DNA of 64,000 nucleotides, from contig UBMI01000021.1 of the NCBI GenBank assembly GCA_900466475.1, positions 1 through 64,000 on the forward strand. Direction: 5' to 3'. Position numbers and translations under genes: made by a program. The notes under the pieces were generated by a model. That model had not been told where the DNA came from, searched no databases, and worked only from the letters and a program-made list of their open reading frames with translations. Positions 23,103-31,490 of the stretch are shown here, in pieces. The DNA comes from Hyphomicrobiales bacterium (GTDB taxonomy: Bacteria; Pseudomonadota; Alphaproteobacteria; Rhizobiales; Rhizobiaceae). Within the stretch, counting starts at the first letter, position 1, and each line of letters begins with the position of its first letter.

Positions 23103-24965
23103 ATGCCGATGACCTATGATCCCGCCAGCGCCAATCCGCTTGCAGGCAATCCGCTGAAGACCCGCGACGACATGATCCGCGCCGTCAACGACCTCTTCAA
23201 TCCGCTGCTTCCTTTCTTCTCCGACGGCAATGCCCGTGTTCGCCTCGATGGCGCCGGCGCCCATTTCGACCGGGCCGCCGCCGATCTTGAGGGTTTCGCT
23301 CGTCCACTCTGGGGCCTTGCACCGCTCGGCGCCGGCAACAACGCTTTCGATCACTGGCACCGATTTGCAGAAGGTCTTGCGAATGGCTGCGATCCGGCGC
23401 ATCCCGAATATTGGGGTACGGTCAACGCCCGCGACCAGCGCATGGTGGAATTGGCAGCCCTCGGCTTTGCCTTGGCGCTGGTGCCGGAAAAGATCTGGGA
23501 GCCGCTCGACAAACGTGCCCGCGATAACATCATCGCCTATTTCAAGCATGTCCGGCAGTTCGACTATGCTGACAATAACTGGAAGTTCTTTCGCATCTTC
23601 GTCGATATCGCCCTCGAACGCCTCGGCGCCGATTTCGACCGCAGCCTGACCAGCCAATATCTCGAAGAGCTCGAAGGTTTCTACATTGGCGATGGCTGGT
23701 ACCGGGACGGCAATATCCGTCGCATCGACCACTACATTCCCTTCGCCATGCATTTTTATGGCCTGATCTATTCGAAGCTGGTCGATGACGACTATGCCAA
23801 GCGTTATCGCGAGCGCGCCGTGCTCTTCGCCAGGGATTTCCGTCACTGGTTTGCGCCCGATGGCGCGACAATCCCCTTCGGCCGCAGTCTCACCTATCGT
23901 TTCGCCTGTGCCGGTTTCTGGTCGGCGCTCGCCTTCGCCGGTCTGGAGGCATTGCCCTGGGGCGAGGTCAAGCATCTCTGCCTCGAGCATCTGCGCTGGT
24001 GGCGGGATAAGCCGATCGCCAGTCACGACGGCGTTCTTTCCATCGGCTTCGGCTACCCGAACCTCTTGATGTCTGAAAGCTATAATTCAGCCGGCTCACC
24101 CTATTGGGCCTTCAAGGCCTTCCTGCCGCTCGCCATTGCCGAGGATCATCCTTTCTGGACCGCGGAGGAAAGGGCACCCGAGCAAGCCCCGGAAGTCGTT
24201 CCGCAGCGTCATCCGGGCATGGTTATCATGCGTGCCGGAAATGATGTCGTGGCGCTCTCGTCTGGTCAGGAAAATCTGCAGATGCGCTTCGGCACGGAGA
24301 AATACGCAAAATTCGCCTATTCCGCCCGCTACGGCTTCAGCGTCGAGGCCGACGAGCGCGCTTTTGCGCTTGGCGCCTTCGATTCCGCGCTCGCCTTCAG
24401 CGATGACGGCCTGCATTACCGCGTTCGGGAGACGAATGAAGAGGCAAAGATCGCCGGCAACATCCTTTACTCCAGATGGTCGGCCTTCAGCGACGTCAAG
24501 GTCGAAACCTGGCTCCTGCCGGCAGCTCCCTGGCATATTCGCGTTCACCGCATCACGACACCACGCCCGTTACAGACCGCGGAAGGCGGTTTCGCGATTG
24601 CCAAACGCGATCTCGATGCCGATACGCTGTTCGCAGAGCAGGGATCGGCTCATGCAATAGGCGAGGCAGATTTGACCGGTATCGTCGACCTCGGTTCGTC
24701 GATCAGGCGAAACGGCCTTACCCAGAAGGCGCTGCCGAATACCAACATGATCGTGTCCAAGACACTCGTTCCCCAACTCCGGGGCGAGATTCCGGCTGGC
24801 GAAACGGTCCTGGTTACGGCTGTACTGGCGTTGAACGATCCGGCTGCCGTATCGGGGGCATGGACCACGCCTCCGAAAGCACCCGATATCGACGCGCTGC
24901 AGAAGCTGGTCGGCGAGAAGGGCGTGACCGTCAGCGCCATAGAAGCGCCAGGGCATATGCCATGA
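23103..24965 (+). CDS. DUF2264 family protein, probable (alpha/alpha)-barrel glycosidase
   Basis: This 620-residue cytoplasmic protein has no signal peptide. The first 370 residues match the DUF2264 pattern, with PLWGLAPL, DYADNNWKFFRIFVD and FYIGDGWYRDG followed by RIDHYIPFAMHF. From memory, DUF2264 proteins have been grouped with beta-glucuronidases (GH154), which would suit the UxaC/UxuB genes of this island, but that link needs checking. The C-terminal 250 residues are beta-rich. The ATG at 23103 lies 3 bases after the lacI stop; GTG at 23100 is the alternative. The stop overlaps the next start by 4 bases. A role in intracellular cleavage of an imported glucuronide is inferred. Confidence 0.8.
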   Translation: MPMTYDPASANPLAGNPLKTRDDMIRAVNDLFNPLLPFFSDGNARVRLDGAGAHFDRAAADLEGFARPLWGLAPLGAGNNAFDHWHRFAEGLANGCDPAHPEYWGTVNARDQRMVELAALGFALALVPEKIWEPLDKRARDNIIAYFKHVRQFDYADNNWKFFRIFVDIALERLGADFDRSLTSQYLEELEGFYIGDGWYRDGNIRRIDHYIPFAMHFYGLIYSKLVDDDYAKRYRERAVLFARDFRHWFAPDGATIPFGRSLTYRFACAGFWSALAFAGLEALPWGEVKHLCLEHLRWWRDKPIASHDGVLSIGFGYPNLLMSESYNSAGSPYWAFKAFLPLAIAEDHPFWTAEERAPEQAPEVVPQRHPGMVIMRAGNDVVALSSGQENLQMRFGTEKYAKFAYSARYGFSVEADERAFALGAFDSALAFSDDGLHYRVRETNEEAKIAGNILYSRWSAFSDVKVETWLLPAAPWHIRVHRITTPRPLQTAEGGFAIAKRDLDADTLFAEQGSAHAIGEADLTGIVDLGSSIRRNGLTQKALPNTNMIVSKTLVPQLRGEIPAGETVLVTAVLALNDPAAVSGAWTTPPKAPDIDALQKLVGEKGVTVSAIEAPGHMP

Positions 24966-25972
24966 ACCGTGCTGCCATCGTCCTCGCCATGCAGCCATCG
25001 CGCACGGAGCATGTGCTGCCCGAGGCGGTCCTTCGCCGGCTGGATGGCATCGGGCGACTGCTCGATGCCGAACCGCTCCAGCACTTCGATGACGAGCGTG
25101 CGAGGCGTCTGCTTTCCGAGGCGGAAATCCTGATCACCGGCTGGGGCGCGCCCTATGTCGGTCGGGAGGTTCTGGCGCTTGCGCCGAAGTTGAAGCTCGT
25201 GGTCCACGCAGCGGGAACCGTGAAGGGTATCGTCGATGCCTGCATTTTTGACGCCGGCATTGCCGTCAGCCATGCGGCCGAGGCCAACGCCGTCCCGGTC
25301 GCCGAATTTACGCTCGCCGCCATCATTTTTGCCGGCAAGCATGTCTTCCGCTTTCGCGACCTTTACGTTGCGGACCGTCATCGGCACCGAACCCACCCGA
25401 TGCAGCATGAAGCCCTCGGCAATTATCGCCGCGCGGTTGGCATCATCGGCGCTTCGCGCATCGGCCGACGCGTCATCGAACTCCTGAAGCCTTTCGATTA
25501 TCAGGTGCTGTTATTCGATCCGACCATCGACGCGGAGCAGGCGCGCGCTCTGGGTACAGAAAAAGTCGAGCTGGACGACCTGATGCGCCGGTCGGACATC
25601 GTCTCCGTTCACGCGCCGTCTCTGCCCTCCACCCTGCACATGATCGATGCGTCGAAGCTGGCATTGATGAAGGACGGTGCAACCCTGATCAACACGGCCC
25701 GTGGTGCACTGATCGATGAGGATGCTCTGCTGGCCGTTCTGAAGACTGGCCGCATCGACGCAGTCATCGATGTGACCGATCCCGAGATACCGGGACCGGA
25801 ATCGGCGTTTTACGATCTGTCCAATGTCTTCCTGACACCGCATATAGCCGGCGCAGTCGGCCTTGAGCGCAGCCGCCTCGGCGAAATGGCGGCAGACGAG
25901 GCCGAACGCTTCATCAAAGGCGAGCCCATGCTTTACGGGCTCACCCTCGAAGGTCTGGAAAATACAGCCTGA
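24962..25972 (+). CDS. D-isomer-specific 2-hydroxyacid dehydrogenase family protein
   Basis: The 336-residue enzyme has the NAD-binding signature VGIIGASRIGRRVIEL at about residues 160-175. The catalytic triad of the family comprises Arg in INTARGALID, Glu in VIDVTDPE and His in TPHIAGA. It should reduce or oxidise a 2-keto/2-hydroxy acid with NAD(P)H. The start is fixed by the ATGA overlap with the DUF2264 gene. The co-transcribed glycosidase-like gene and the regulator suggest that its substrate is a sugar acid from the imported glycoside. Exact specificity cannot be read from sequence. Confidence 0.9.
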   Translation: MNRAAIVLAMQPSRTEHVLPEAVLRRLDGIGRLLDAEPLQHFDDERARRLLSEAEILITGWGAPYVGREVLALAPKLKLVVHAAGTVKGIVDACIFDAGIAVSHAAEANAVPVAEFTLAAIIFAGKHVFRFRDLYVADRHRHRTHPMQHEALGNYRRAVGIIGASRIGRRVIELLKPFDYQVLLFDPTIDAEQARALGTEKVELDDLMRRSDIVSVHAPSLPSTLHMIDASKLALMKDGATLINTARGALIDEDALLAVLKTGRIDAVIDVTDPEIPGPESAFYDLSNVFLTPHIAGAVGLERSRLGEMAADEAERFIKGEPMLYGLTLEGLENTA

Positions 25973-25976
25973 GGCC

Positions 25977-27251
25977 TTAGAACGCCTTCATCGAATTCGG
26001 CGAACCGTCGTTGGCAAGCTCCGGCATCAGATCGGAAATATTGACGACCCGGCCTGCGCGCGAACTCGTCAGTGCCGCGATGCCGCAAAGCACGGACATG
26101 GCTCCGGCACGGGTGCCGGCCCGCTGCGCCAGCCTGTCCTGCATGTCTGGCTTGAAGATCATGTTGCGCATCCGGTCGTCGCCACCGTAATGGCCGCCGG
26201 AGGAATGCGGTACCTTGATGCGCTCGACCGCTTCCTTTCCATGCGGGAAGTTGCGGATCAGCAGGATCGTGTCTTCCCGCGGCTCCTCCCAGGGCTGCGC
26301 CTCATACTGGCGAATCTCGATGCGTCCCTTTGTGCCGTTAAAGGCCAGATGATGACCTTCGATCGGTTGGAATGTGTTCAACGAATAGGAGACGTGAACG
26401 TTGTTCCGGTAGCGGATGGAAACGACCATCGTATCGGGAATGTCGATATCCTCGCGAAAGACACAGCCGTCGCGGAAATAGCCGTCGATCTTCGAGGGAT
26501 CCTCGTAAAGCGTGTCGAGGAAGGGATCCTTTTCGAGATCGAGATAGTAATCGCATTCATGGCTGTGCGGACAGAGCTTGCAGCGCGGGCCGCGGAAAGG
26601 TCCCTTGCGGCCATAATTCTGCAGGTCGGCAAAGGAGGTTACGGCATCGGGGTCACTGTCCAGGTACCAGTTCAGAAGGTCGAAATGGTGCGTCGCCTTG
26701 TGAACGAAGAGGCTGCCGGAATTTTCCGTATAGGCATGCCAGCGGCGGAAATAGTCGGCGCCGTGCTTGGTGTTGAGGTACCAGTGAAAATCGACTGAGG
26801 TAACACGGCCGATCTCGCCGGAATTCAGGAGTTCCTTGATCTTTGCAGCCGTCGGGGCATAGCGATAGTTGAAGGAAACGTCGACCCGGCGGCCGGTGCG
26901 CTTTTCGGCATCCAGAATCCGGCGAATCTTTTCGACCGAAGTCGTCATCGGCTTTTCGGTGATGACGTCGATACCGGATTCCAGCGCCCGCACGATGATA
27001 TCGTCATGTGTATGATCCGGCGTGCAGACGATCGCCAGATCCGGCTTCTGCTCTGCCAGCATCGCATCGATGTTTTCATAAAGCGGCGCGTTGCTGCCGA
27101 TCATGGTGCGGGCGCGCTCGCCGCGCAGCGAATTCTTCTCGACAATCGCAGTCAGGTCGACATGCTCGCGCCAGCCGGAAAGCAGATCCTTGCCCCACAT
27201 CGTGGTGCCGCGGTTACCGGTGCCGATCAGGGCAAAACGGCGTTTCTCCAT
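25977..27251 (-). CDS. Gfo/Idh/MocA family oxidoreductase with a Cys cluster
   Basis: This 424-residue NAD(P)-dependent sugar dehydrogenase has a Rossmann start RRFALIGTGNRGT, the family EKPMTTS motif (Lys of EKP) and FVHKATHHFDLLNWYLD in the substrate half. An insertion at about residues 222-234 carries CKLCPHSHEC, a CxxC-x5-C set that could bind zinc, and another Cys follows in DGCVFRED. It is the last gene of the minus-strand operon with two further sugar enzymes and another Gfo/Idh gene. GGAGG precedes the ATG. It is longer than the usual 330-390 residues because of the Cys region. The substrate is unknown; related enzymes oxidise glycosides at C3 or inositol-like rings. Confidence 0.9.
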   Translation of the reverse strand: MEKRRFALIGTGNRGTTMWGKDLLSGWREHVDLTAIVEKNSLRGERARTMIGSNAPLYENIDAMLAEQKPDLAIVCTPDHTHDDIIVRALESGIDVITEKPMTTSVEKIRRILDAEKRTGRRVDVSFNYRYAPTAAKIKELLNSGEIGRVTSVDFHWYLNTKHGADYFRRWHAYTENSGSLFVHKATHHFDLLNWYLDSDPDAVTSFADLQNYGRKGPFRGPRCKLCPHSHECDYYLDLEKDPFLDTLYEDPSKIDGYFRDGCVFREDIDIPDTMVVSIRYRNNVHVSYSLNTFQPIEGHHLAFNGTKGRIEIRQYEAQPWEEPREDTILLIRNFPHGKEAVERIKVPHSSGGHYGGDDRMRNMIFKPDMQDRLAQRAGTRAGAMSVLCGIAALTSSRAGRVVNISDLMPELANDGSPNSMKAF

Positions 27252-27298
27252 CGAATGATTCCTCCTTCATACGTGATGAAACGGATTGGATTTTAAAA

Positions 27299-28129
27299 CT
27301 AGATCTGGCAGCAGCTCCTGAAGCGCTCGACGCAGGTGGCGATCACCTCGTCGGCAGGGCGCTTCCACCAGTTTTCAGCGGAGAAGATTTCGACCTCCTG
27401 CGCGCCGAAGAAGCCGGCGGCCTCCACCATCCGTCTTATGCCTTTGAGATCGATAACGCCATCGCCCATCATGCCGCGGTCGAGCAGCATGTCCTTGGTC
27501 GGCACCAGCCAATCACAGATATGGTGCGCAAAGATGCGCTTCATCCGTCCGGCACGGGCAATCTGGTTGGCAAGATCGGGATCCCACCAGACGTGATAGA
27601 CATCGACGGCGACGCCGACATCCTGGCCGAGTTGCTCGCACATATCGAGTGCCTGGCCAAGCGTGTTCACGCAGGCGCGGTCGGCAGCGTACATCGGATG
27701 CAGCGGCTCGATTGCGAGTTTCACGCCCGCAGCCTGAGCATGCGGCAACACGGCGGCAATGCCGTCGAACACCATCTGGCGCGCCGCGACGATATCCTTC
27801 GAACTGCCTGGCAGGCCACCGACGACGAGCACAAGGCAATCGGCAGAAAACGCTGCCGCCTCGTCGATGGCGCGTTTATTGTCGTCCAGGTTCTTCTGCC
27901 AGTCGGCCTCGTTTGCCGCCGGAAAGAAGCCGCCGCGGCAGAGCCCCGTCAATTTGATCCCGTTCGATTTGACAATCCGCACAGCCTCGTCGAGCCCGGC
28001 TTTGGCAACCTGATCGCGCCAGGGCGCGATCGAGGTGATGCCGTGTTTCAGGCAGATATCGACGGCTTCGGCGAAGCCGCATTGCTCGCGGATCGTCGCA
28101 AGGTTGATCGAAAGTCCTTCGATCTGCAT
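27299..28129 (-). CDS. Xylose-isomerase-like TIM-barrel protein (sugar phosphate isomerase/epimerase family)
   Basis: The 276-residue protein has the AP-endonuclease-2/xylose-isomerase-like barrel. The expected metal ligands are visible: E141 in AIEPLHP, D176 in VDVYHVWWDP, H202 in FAHHICDW and E247 in VEIFSAENWW. Members isomerise or epimerise keto-sugars, and some cleave 3-keto-glycosides made by Gfo/Idh dehydrogenases. It is encoded between a DUF993 gene and a Gfo/Idh gene and reads in the same direction. A GGAGG site precedes the ATG. The pairing with two dehydrogenases favours an oxidise-then-rearrange step in sugar catabolism, which is inference. Confidence 0.9.
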   Translation of the reverse strand: MQIEGLSINLATIREQCGFAEAVDICLKHGITSIAPWRDQVAKAGLDEAVRIVKSNGIKLTGLCRGGFFPAANEADWQKNLDDNKRAIDEAAAFSADCLVLVVGGLPGSSKDIVAARQMVFDGIAAVLPHAQAAGVKLAIEPLHPMYAADRACVNTLGQALDMCEQLGQDVGVAVDVYHVWWDPDLANQIARAGRMKRIFAHHICDWLVPTKDMLLDRGMMGDGVIDLKGIRRMVEAAGFFGAQEVEIFSAENWWKRPADEVIATCVERFRSCCQI

Positions 28130-28159
28130 GTCATTCCCCTCCCATTGCCGCGCCGGCGC

Positions 28160-29323
28160 TCAATGAACGCCGTGAACGGCAAGCACCTGTTTCATGCGAT
28201 CAGTTGCAAGGTCCGGATCGGCCAGGACCCGGGCCTTGTCGGCAAGGCGGAAAAGCTCCGCCAGATGCGTGAGCGAACGTGTGCTCTGCTGGCCGCCGAT
28301 CATCGTGAAATGGTCCTGCAGTCCGTTGAGATAGGCGAGAAAGACGACGCCGGTCTTGTAGAAGCGGGTCGGCGCCTTGAAGATGTGGCGCGACAGCGGA
28401 ACGGTCGGCTCGAGCAGGTCGAAGAATTCGTGGTTACTCTTGCGGCCAAGCGCGTCGAGTGCGGCCGAAGCCGCAGGTGCGATGGCGTCGAAAATGCCGA
28501 GCAGCGCGTCCGAATGGCCATGCTCATCGCCGGCGATCAGTTCGGCGTAGTTGAAGTCATCGCCAGTATACATGCGCACGCCGTTCGGCAGCTGCCGGCG
28601 CATCGTCACTTCCTTCTCCTTGGAAAGAAGCGATATTTTGATGCCATCGACTTTGGTGGCATTGGCTTCAATCGCCTGCAGGCAGGTTTCCATCGCCTTC
28701 AGGTGGTCGCCATTGCCCCAATAGCCGGCCAGCGCCGGGTCGAACATTTCGCCGAGCCAATGGATGACGACGGGTTCCTTCACCTGGCGAAGAATGCGGT
28801 CATAGACCTTGATATAATCGTCCGGCCCCTTGGCTGCCGCGGCTAGGGCACGGCTTGCCATGAGGATGATGCGACCACCGGCGGCTTCCACCGTCTCGAT
28901 CTGTTCCTCGTAAGCCCGGATGATCGTGTCGATCGTCACGTCGGGGCCGGGCGTCAGATGGTCGGTACCGGCGCCGCAGGCAATTAGCGCGTCCTTGCGG
29001 GAGGCGGCTTCACCAAGTGCGCGGCGGATAAGCTCGCGGGCCTCCGGCCAGCCAAGCCCCATGCCGCGCTGCGCCGTATCCATAGCTTCGGCAACGCCGA
29101 GACCGAGATCCCAGAGGCGATGGCGGAAGGCGAGGGTGCGTTCCCAGTCGATCGCTGGCGTCAACCAGGGATCGTTGTCGGCCAGCGGATCGGCGACGAC
29201 ATGGGCGGCGGCAAAGGCGATGCGCGGGAAGCTCTTGGCGTCCCGCTTCTTGAGTTCGATCGGCGTGCCGGTCAGCGTATAAGGAGCGATCTTGCCGTCG
29301 AGAGGAAGATTGATCGTTGTCAC
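28160..29323 (-). CDS. DUF993 family protein (aldolase-like TIM barrel)
   Basis: This 387-residue protein matches the DUF993 family. Hallmark segments are DTAQRGMGLGWPEARELIRR, ALIACGAGTDHL, VVIHWLGEMFDP and KVDGIKISLL. The last provides a lysine in the position of the Schiff-base lysine of dihydrodipicolinate-synthase-like aldolases. An aldolase or dehydratase role on a keto sugar acid is therefore possible but not shown. The start lies only 3 bases after the stop of the upstream Gfo/Idh gene, so the two are co-translated. No close relative with a known function comes to mind. Confidence 0.85.
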   Translation of the reverse strand: MTTINLPLDGKIAPYTLTGTPIELKKRDAKSFPRIAFAAAHVVADPLADNDPWLTPAIDWERTLAFRHRLWDLGLGVAEAMDTAQRGMGLGWPEARELIRRALGEAASRKDALIACGAGTDHLTPGPDVTIDTIIRAYEEQIETVEAAGGRIILMASRALAAAAKGPDDYIKVYDRILRQVKEPVVIHWLGEMFDPALAGYWGNGDHLKAMETCLQAIEANATKVDGIKISLLSKEKEVTMRRQLPNGVRMYTGDDFNYAELIAGDEHGHSDALLGIFDAIAPAASAALDALGRKSNHEFFDLLEPTVPLSRHIFKAPTRFYKTGVVFLAYLNGLQDHFTMIGGQQSTRSLTHLAELFRLADKARVLADPDLATDRMKQVLAVHGVH

Positions 29324-29326
29324 GGC

Positions 29327-30475
29327 TCAGAACTCCAGGGCGGGGACATCGAGCCAGCGGCGCTCGGCCCAGGATTTCAGGCCGAGTTCTGCAAGCTGCA
29401 CGCCCTTGGCACCGGCTTCCAGGCCATAGGGCCAGGGAGCGTCTTCGACCACGTGACGGATGAACATTTCCCACTGCGCCTTGAAGCCATTGTCGAAGAC
29501 CTGCGTATCCGGCACTTCGTCCCAGGTCTTGTAGAAGTCGATCGTCTGCGGCTGGTCGGGGTTCCAGACCGGCTTCGGCGTATTGACGCGATGCTGGCTC
29601 CAGCATTTCGTCAGCCCGGCAACGGCCGAGCCATGCGTGCCGTCCACCTGGAAGGTTACGAGGTCGTCGCGACGAACACGCACGGCCCAGGATGAATTGA
29701 CCTGCGCGATCGCGCCGCCTTCCAGCTCGAAGGTCGCATAGGCTGCATCATCGGTGTCGCAGTTGTAGGGCTTGCCCTGTTCATCGATACGGGTGGGAAT
29801 ATGGGTTGCACCCAGGCAGGAAACGGCCTTCACCTCACCGAAGAGATTATCGAGCACATAGCGCCAGTGGCACAGCATATCGAGGATGATGCCGCCGCCA
29901 TCGGCCTTGCGGTAGTTCCAGGACGGGCGCTGGGCGGGCACGCCCCAGTCGCCTTCGAAGACCCAGTAGCCGAATTCGCCGCGCACCGAGAGGATCTTGC
30001 CGAAGAAGCCGGAATCGCGCAGCAGCGCCAGCTTGCGCAGGCCGGGGAGGAAGAGCTTGTCCTGCACCACGCCGTGCTTGAGGCCGGAGGTACGCGCCTT
30101 GCGGGCCAGGTCGATCGCAACCTGCAGGTCGTCGGAGATAGGTTTTTCGCAATAGACGTGCTTGCCGGCATCGAGCGCCTTGGACAGCAGCTCTGCGCGC
30201 ATCAGCGTGGTTCCGGCATCGAAAAAGATGGCGTCATCGGGATTGGCGAGCGCAGCATCGAGATCGGTCGACCAGCGCTTGATGTTATGCTTGCGGGCAA
30301 GCTCCTCCATCTTCGCGCCGTTGCGGCCGACGATGATCGGATCGATTTCCAGTTTCTCGCCTGATCTCAGCGTGATGCCGCCCTGATCGCGAAAGGCGAG
30401 GATCGAGCGAACGAGGTGCTGGTTGTAACCCATACGGCCGGTAACGCCGTGCAAAATGATCCCCAAACGTGCCAC
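29327..30475 (-). CDS. Gfo/Idh/MocA family oxidoreductase, GTG start
   Basis: The 382-residue dehydrogenase begins VARLGIILHGVTGRMGYNQH, a Rossmann variant. It carries CEKPISDDLQ (catalytic-site Lys) and DMLCHWRYVLDNLFGE in the C-terminal half. The frame is open to an ATG at 30592, but the GTG at 30475 follows AGGGAGGAAAAA and opens directly into the nucleotide-binding strand, so it was chosen. It is the first gene of a four-gene minus-strand operon with DUF993, TIM-barrel and Gfo/Idh genes. A perfect inverted repeat 65 bases upstream is the likely TetR operator. Confidence 0.9.
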   Translation of the reverse strand: MARLGIILHGVTGRMGYNQHLVRSILAFRDQGGITLRSGEKLEIDPIIVGRNGAKMEELARKHNIKRWSTDLDAALANPDDAIFFDAGTTLMRAELLSKALDAGKHVYCEKPISDDLQVAIDLARKARTSGLKHGVVQDKLFLPGLRKLALLRDSGFFGKILSVRGEFGYWVFEGDWGVPAQRPSWNYRKADGGGIILDMLCHWRYVLDNLFGEVKAVSCLGATHIPTRIDEQGKPYNCDTDDAAYATFELEGGAIAQVNSSWAVRVRRDDLVTFQVDGTHGSAVAGLTKCWSQHRVNTPKPVWNPDQPQTIDFYKTWDEVPDTQVFDNGFKAQWEMFIRHVVEDAPWPYGLEAGAKGVQLAELGLKSWAERRWLDVPALEF

Positions 30476-30539
30476 TTTTTCCTCCCTGGAAGCTTTTATG
30501 CGTCGGGAGCGGGCAGTCAGGCCCGGCCCTCCCGAGCTG

Positions 30540-30585
30540 GTAACTAAACAGTTACTTGATGGCAGAAGAGGAATATTGCTGTCAA
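30540..30585 (-). promoter_or_regulatory. Candidate promoter with perfect TetR-type operator for the minus-strand sugar operon
   Basis: GTAACTAAACAGTTAC at 30540-30555 is a perfect 6-4-6 inverted repeat. On the minus strand TTGACA (30585-30580) could be the -35, and the repeat falls at or just after the expected -10, where a repressor would block transcription. A related sequence stands in the same relation to a TTGACA upstream of the ABC importer operon (31411-31426), and another lies upstream of uxaC (43340-43355). Confidence 0.6.
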
Positions 30586-30608
30586 TAGCCAATTCGGTTT
30601 TTTGAAAA

Positions 30609-31283
30609 TCAGCGCTTTATCGAAGCGAGCGTGACGTGAACGATGTGGCGTTCCCAGGTCTCGAGACTAGCTGGCGTGATGAGATCGCGGCCGAAGATCG
30701 TCGAAAGTGTGTACTGGTTGGATAGGTAGAAATAGCCAAGTGAGGCGATTGTCAGATAGACATGCAGCGGATCGGCGGTTTCGATGAAGACGCCAGCCTT
30801 TTTGCCCTCTTCCAGCACCTGCGAAAGCTCGCCGATCAGGTGCGAGTGCAGTTCCTTCAGCCGTACGGACTGGCGCAGCCAGCGGGCGCGGTGCAGGTTT
30901 TCCGTGCCGAGCAGGCTGAGGAACTCCGGATGTTGCAAGAAATAGCGCCAGGTGAAGAGGGCAAGTTCCCCAATGCCTTCCTCAGGGCTGCGCGTGCCGA
31001 TGTTCAGGGCGCGCTCGGCGGTGCGGATGCTGACATAGGCTTCTTCGAGGACGCGAAGATAGAGCTGCTCCTTGTCGCCGAAATAATGGTAGAGCATACG
31101 CTTGTTGGTGCCGGCGCGCTCGGCAATGGAATCGACTCGCGCGCCGCCCATGCCGTTTTCGGCAAATTCCCGTGTGGCGGCTTCAAGAATGGCCGCACGC
31201 GTGCGCTCCGGATCGCGTTGGGCGGTTCGTTCAGTGGACGGACGCTTGATCTTCTTTTTTGCGCTCTCCCCTGTGTCGTTCAT
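30609..31283 (-). CDS. TetR/AcrR-family transcriptional regulator
   Basis: The 224-residue regulator has a Lys/Arg-rich leader and the TetR DNA-binding domain at about residues 25-75 (RAAILEAATREFAENG, then RVDSIAERAGTNKRMLYHYF). A helical ligand/dimer domain with WLRQSVRLKELHSHL follows. It sits between the minus-strand dehydrogenase operon and the divergent ABC importer operon. Similar 16-bp inverted repeats flank it on both sides and recur before uxaC, so it is the obvious candidate to control all three units. It probably represses them until a sugar or sugar-acid ligand binds. The ligand is unknown. Confidence 0.93.
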   Translation of the reverse strand: MNDTGESAKKKIKRPSTERTAQRDPERTRAAILEAATREFAENGMGGARVDSIAERAGTNKRMLYHYFGDKEQLYLRVLEEAYVSIRTAERALNIGTRSPEEGIGELALFTWRYFLQHPEFLSLLGTENLHRARWLRQSVRLKELHSHLIGELSQVLEEGKKAGVFIETADPLHVYLTIASLGYFYLSNQYTLSTIFGRDLITPASLETWERHIVHVTLASIKR

Positions 31284-31380
31284 ACGATTTCCCCTATCTT
31301 CCCCATGTTGCGCTCATAAGGCTTAAGCGGGAGAATGTAAAAACCCGAATTGGTCGGCGCAATCGGGTCACCAACACCGC

Positions 31381-31426
31381 TTGACAGCCCGAAGACTTTG
31401 AACATAACTTGTAACCAATTAGTTAT
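31381..31426 (+). promoter_or_regulatory. Promoter and TetR-type operator of the ABC importer operon
   Basis: TTGACA at 31381-31386 is a perfect -35. With a 16-base spacer the -10 is CATAAC (31403-31408). GTAACCAATTAGTTAT at 31411-31426 directly follows and matches the inverted repeat at 30540-30555 in both half-sites apart from C/T changes. Binding there would block the promoter. Confidence 0.6.
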
Positions 31427-31490
31427 TTGTTGCAAGATGGCTAATTCGGAAGCGTGTGGAGGCGCTTCCTGTTGGGAGGAGGAAACCAAT

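Noticed and set aside
27008-28846. 612-codon plus-strand frame across the sugar enzyme genes
   Set aside because: It is antisense to three recognised genes and begins inside one of them.
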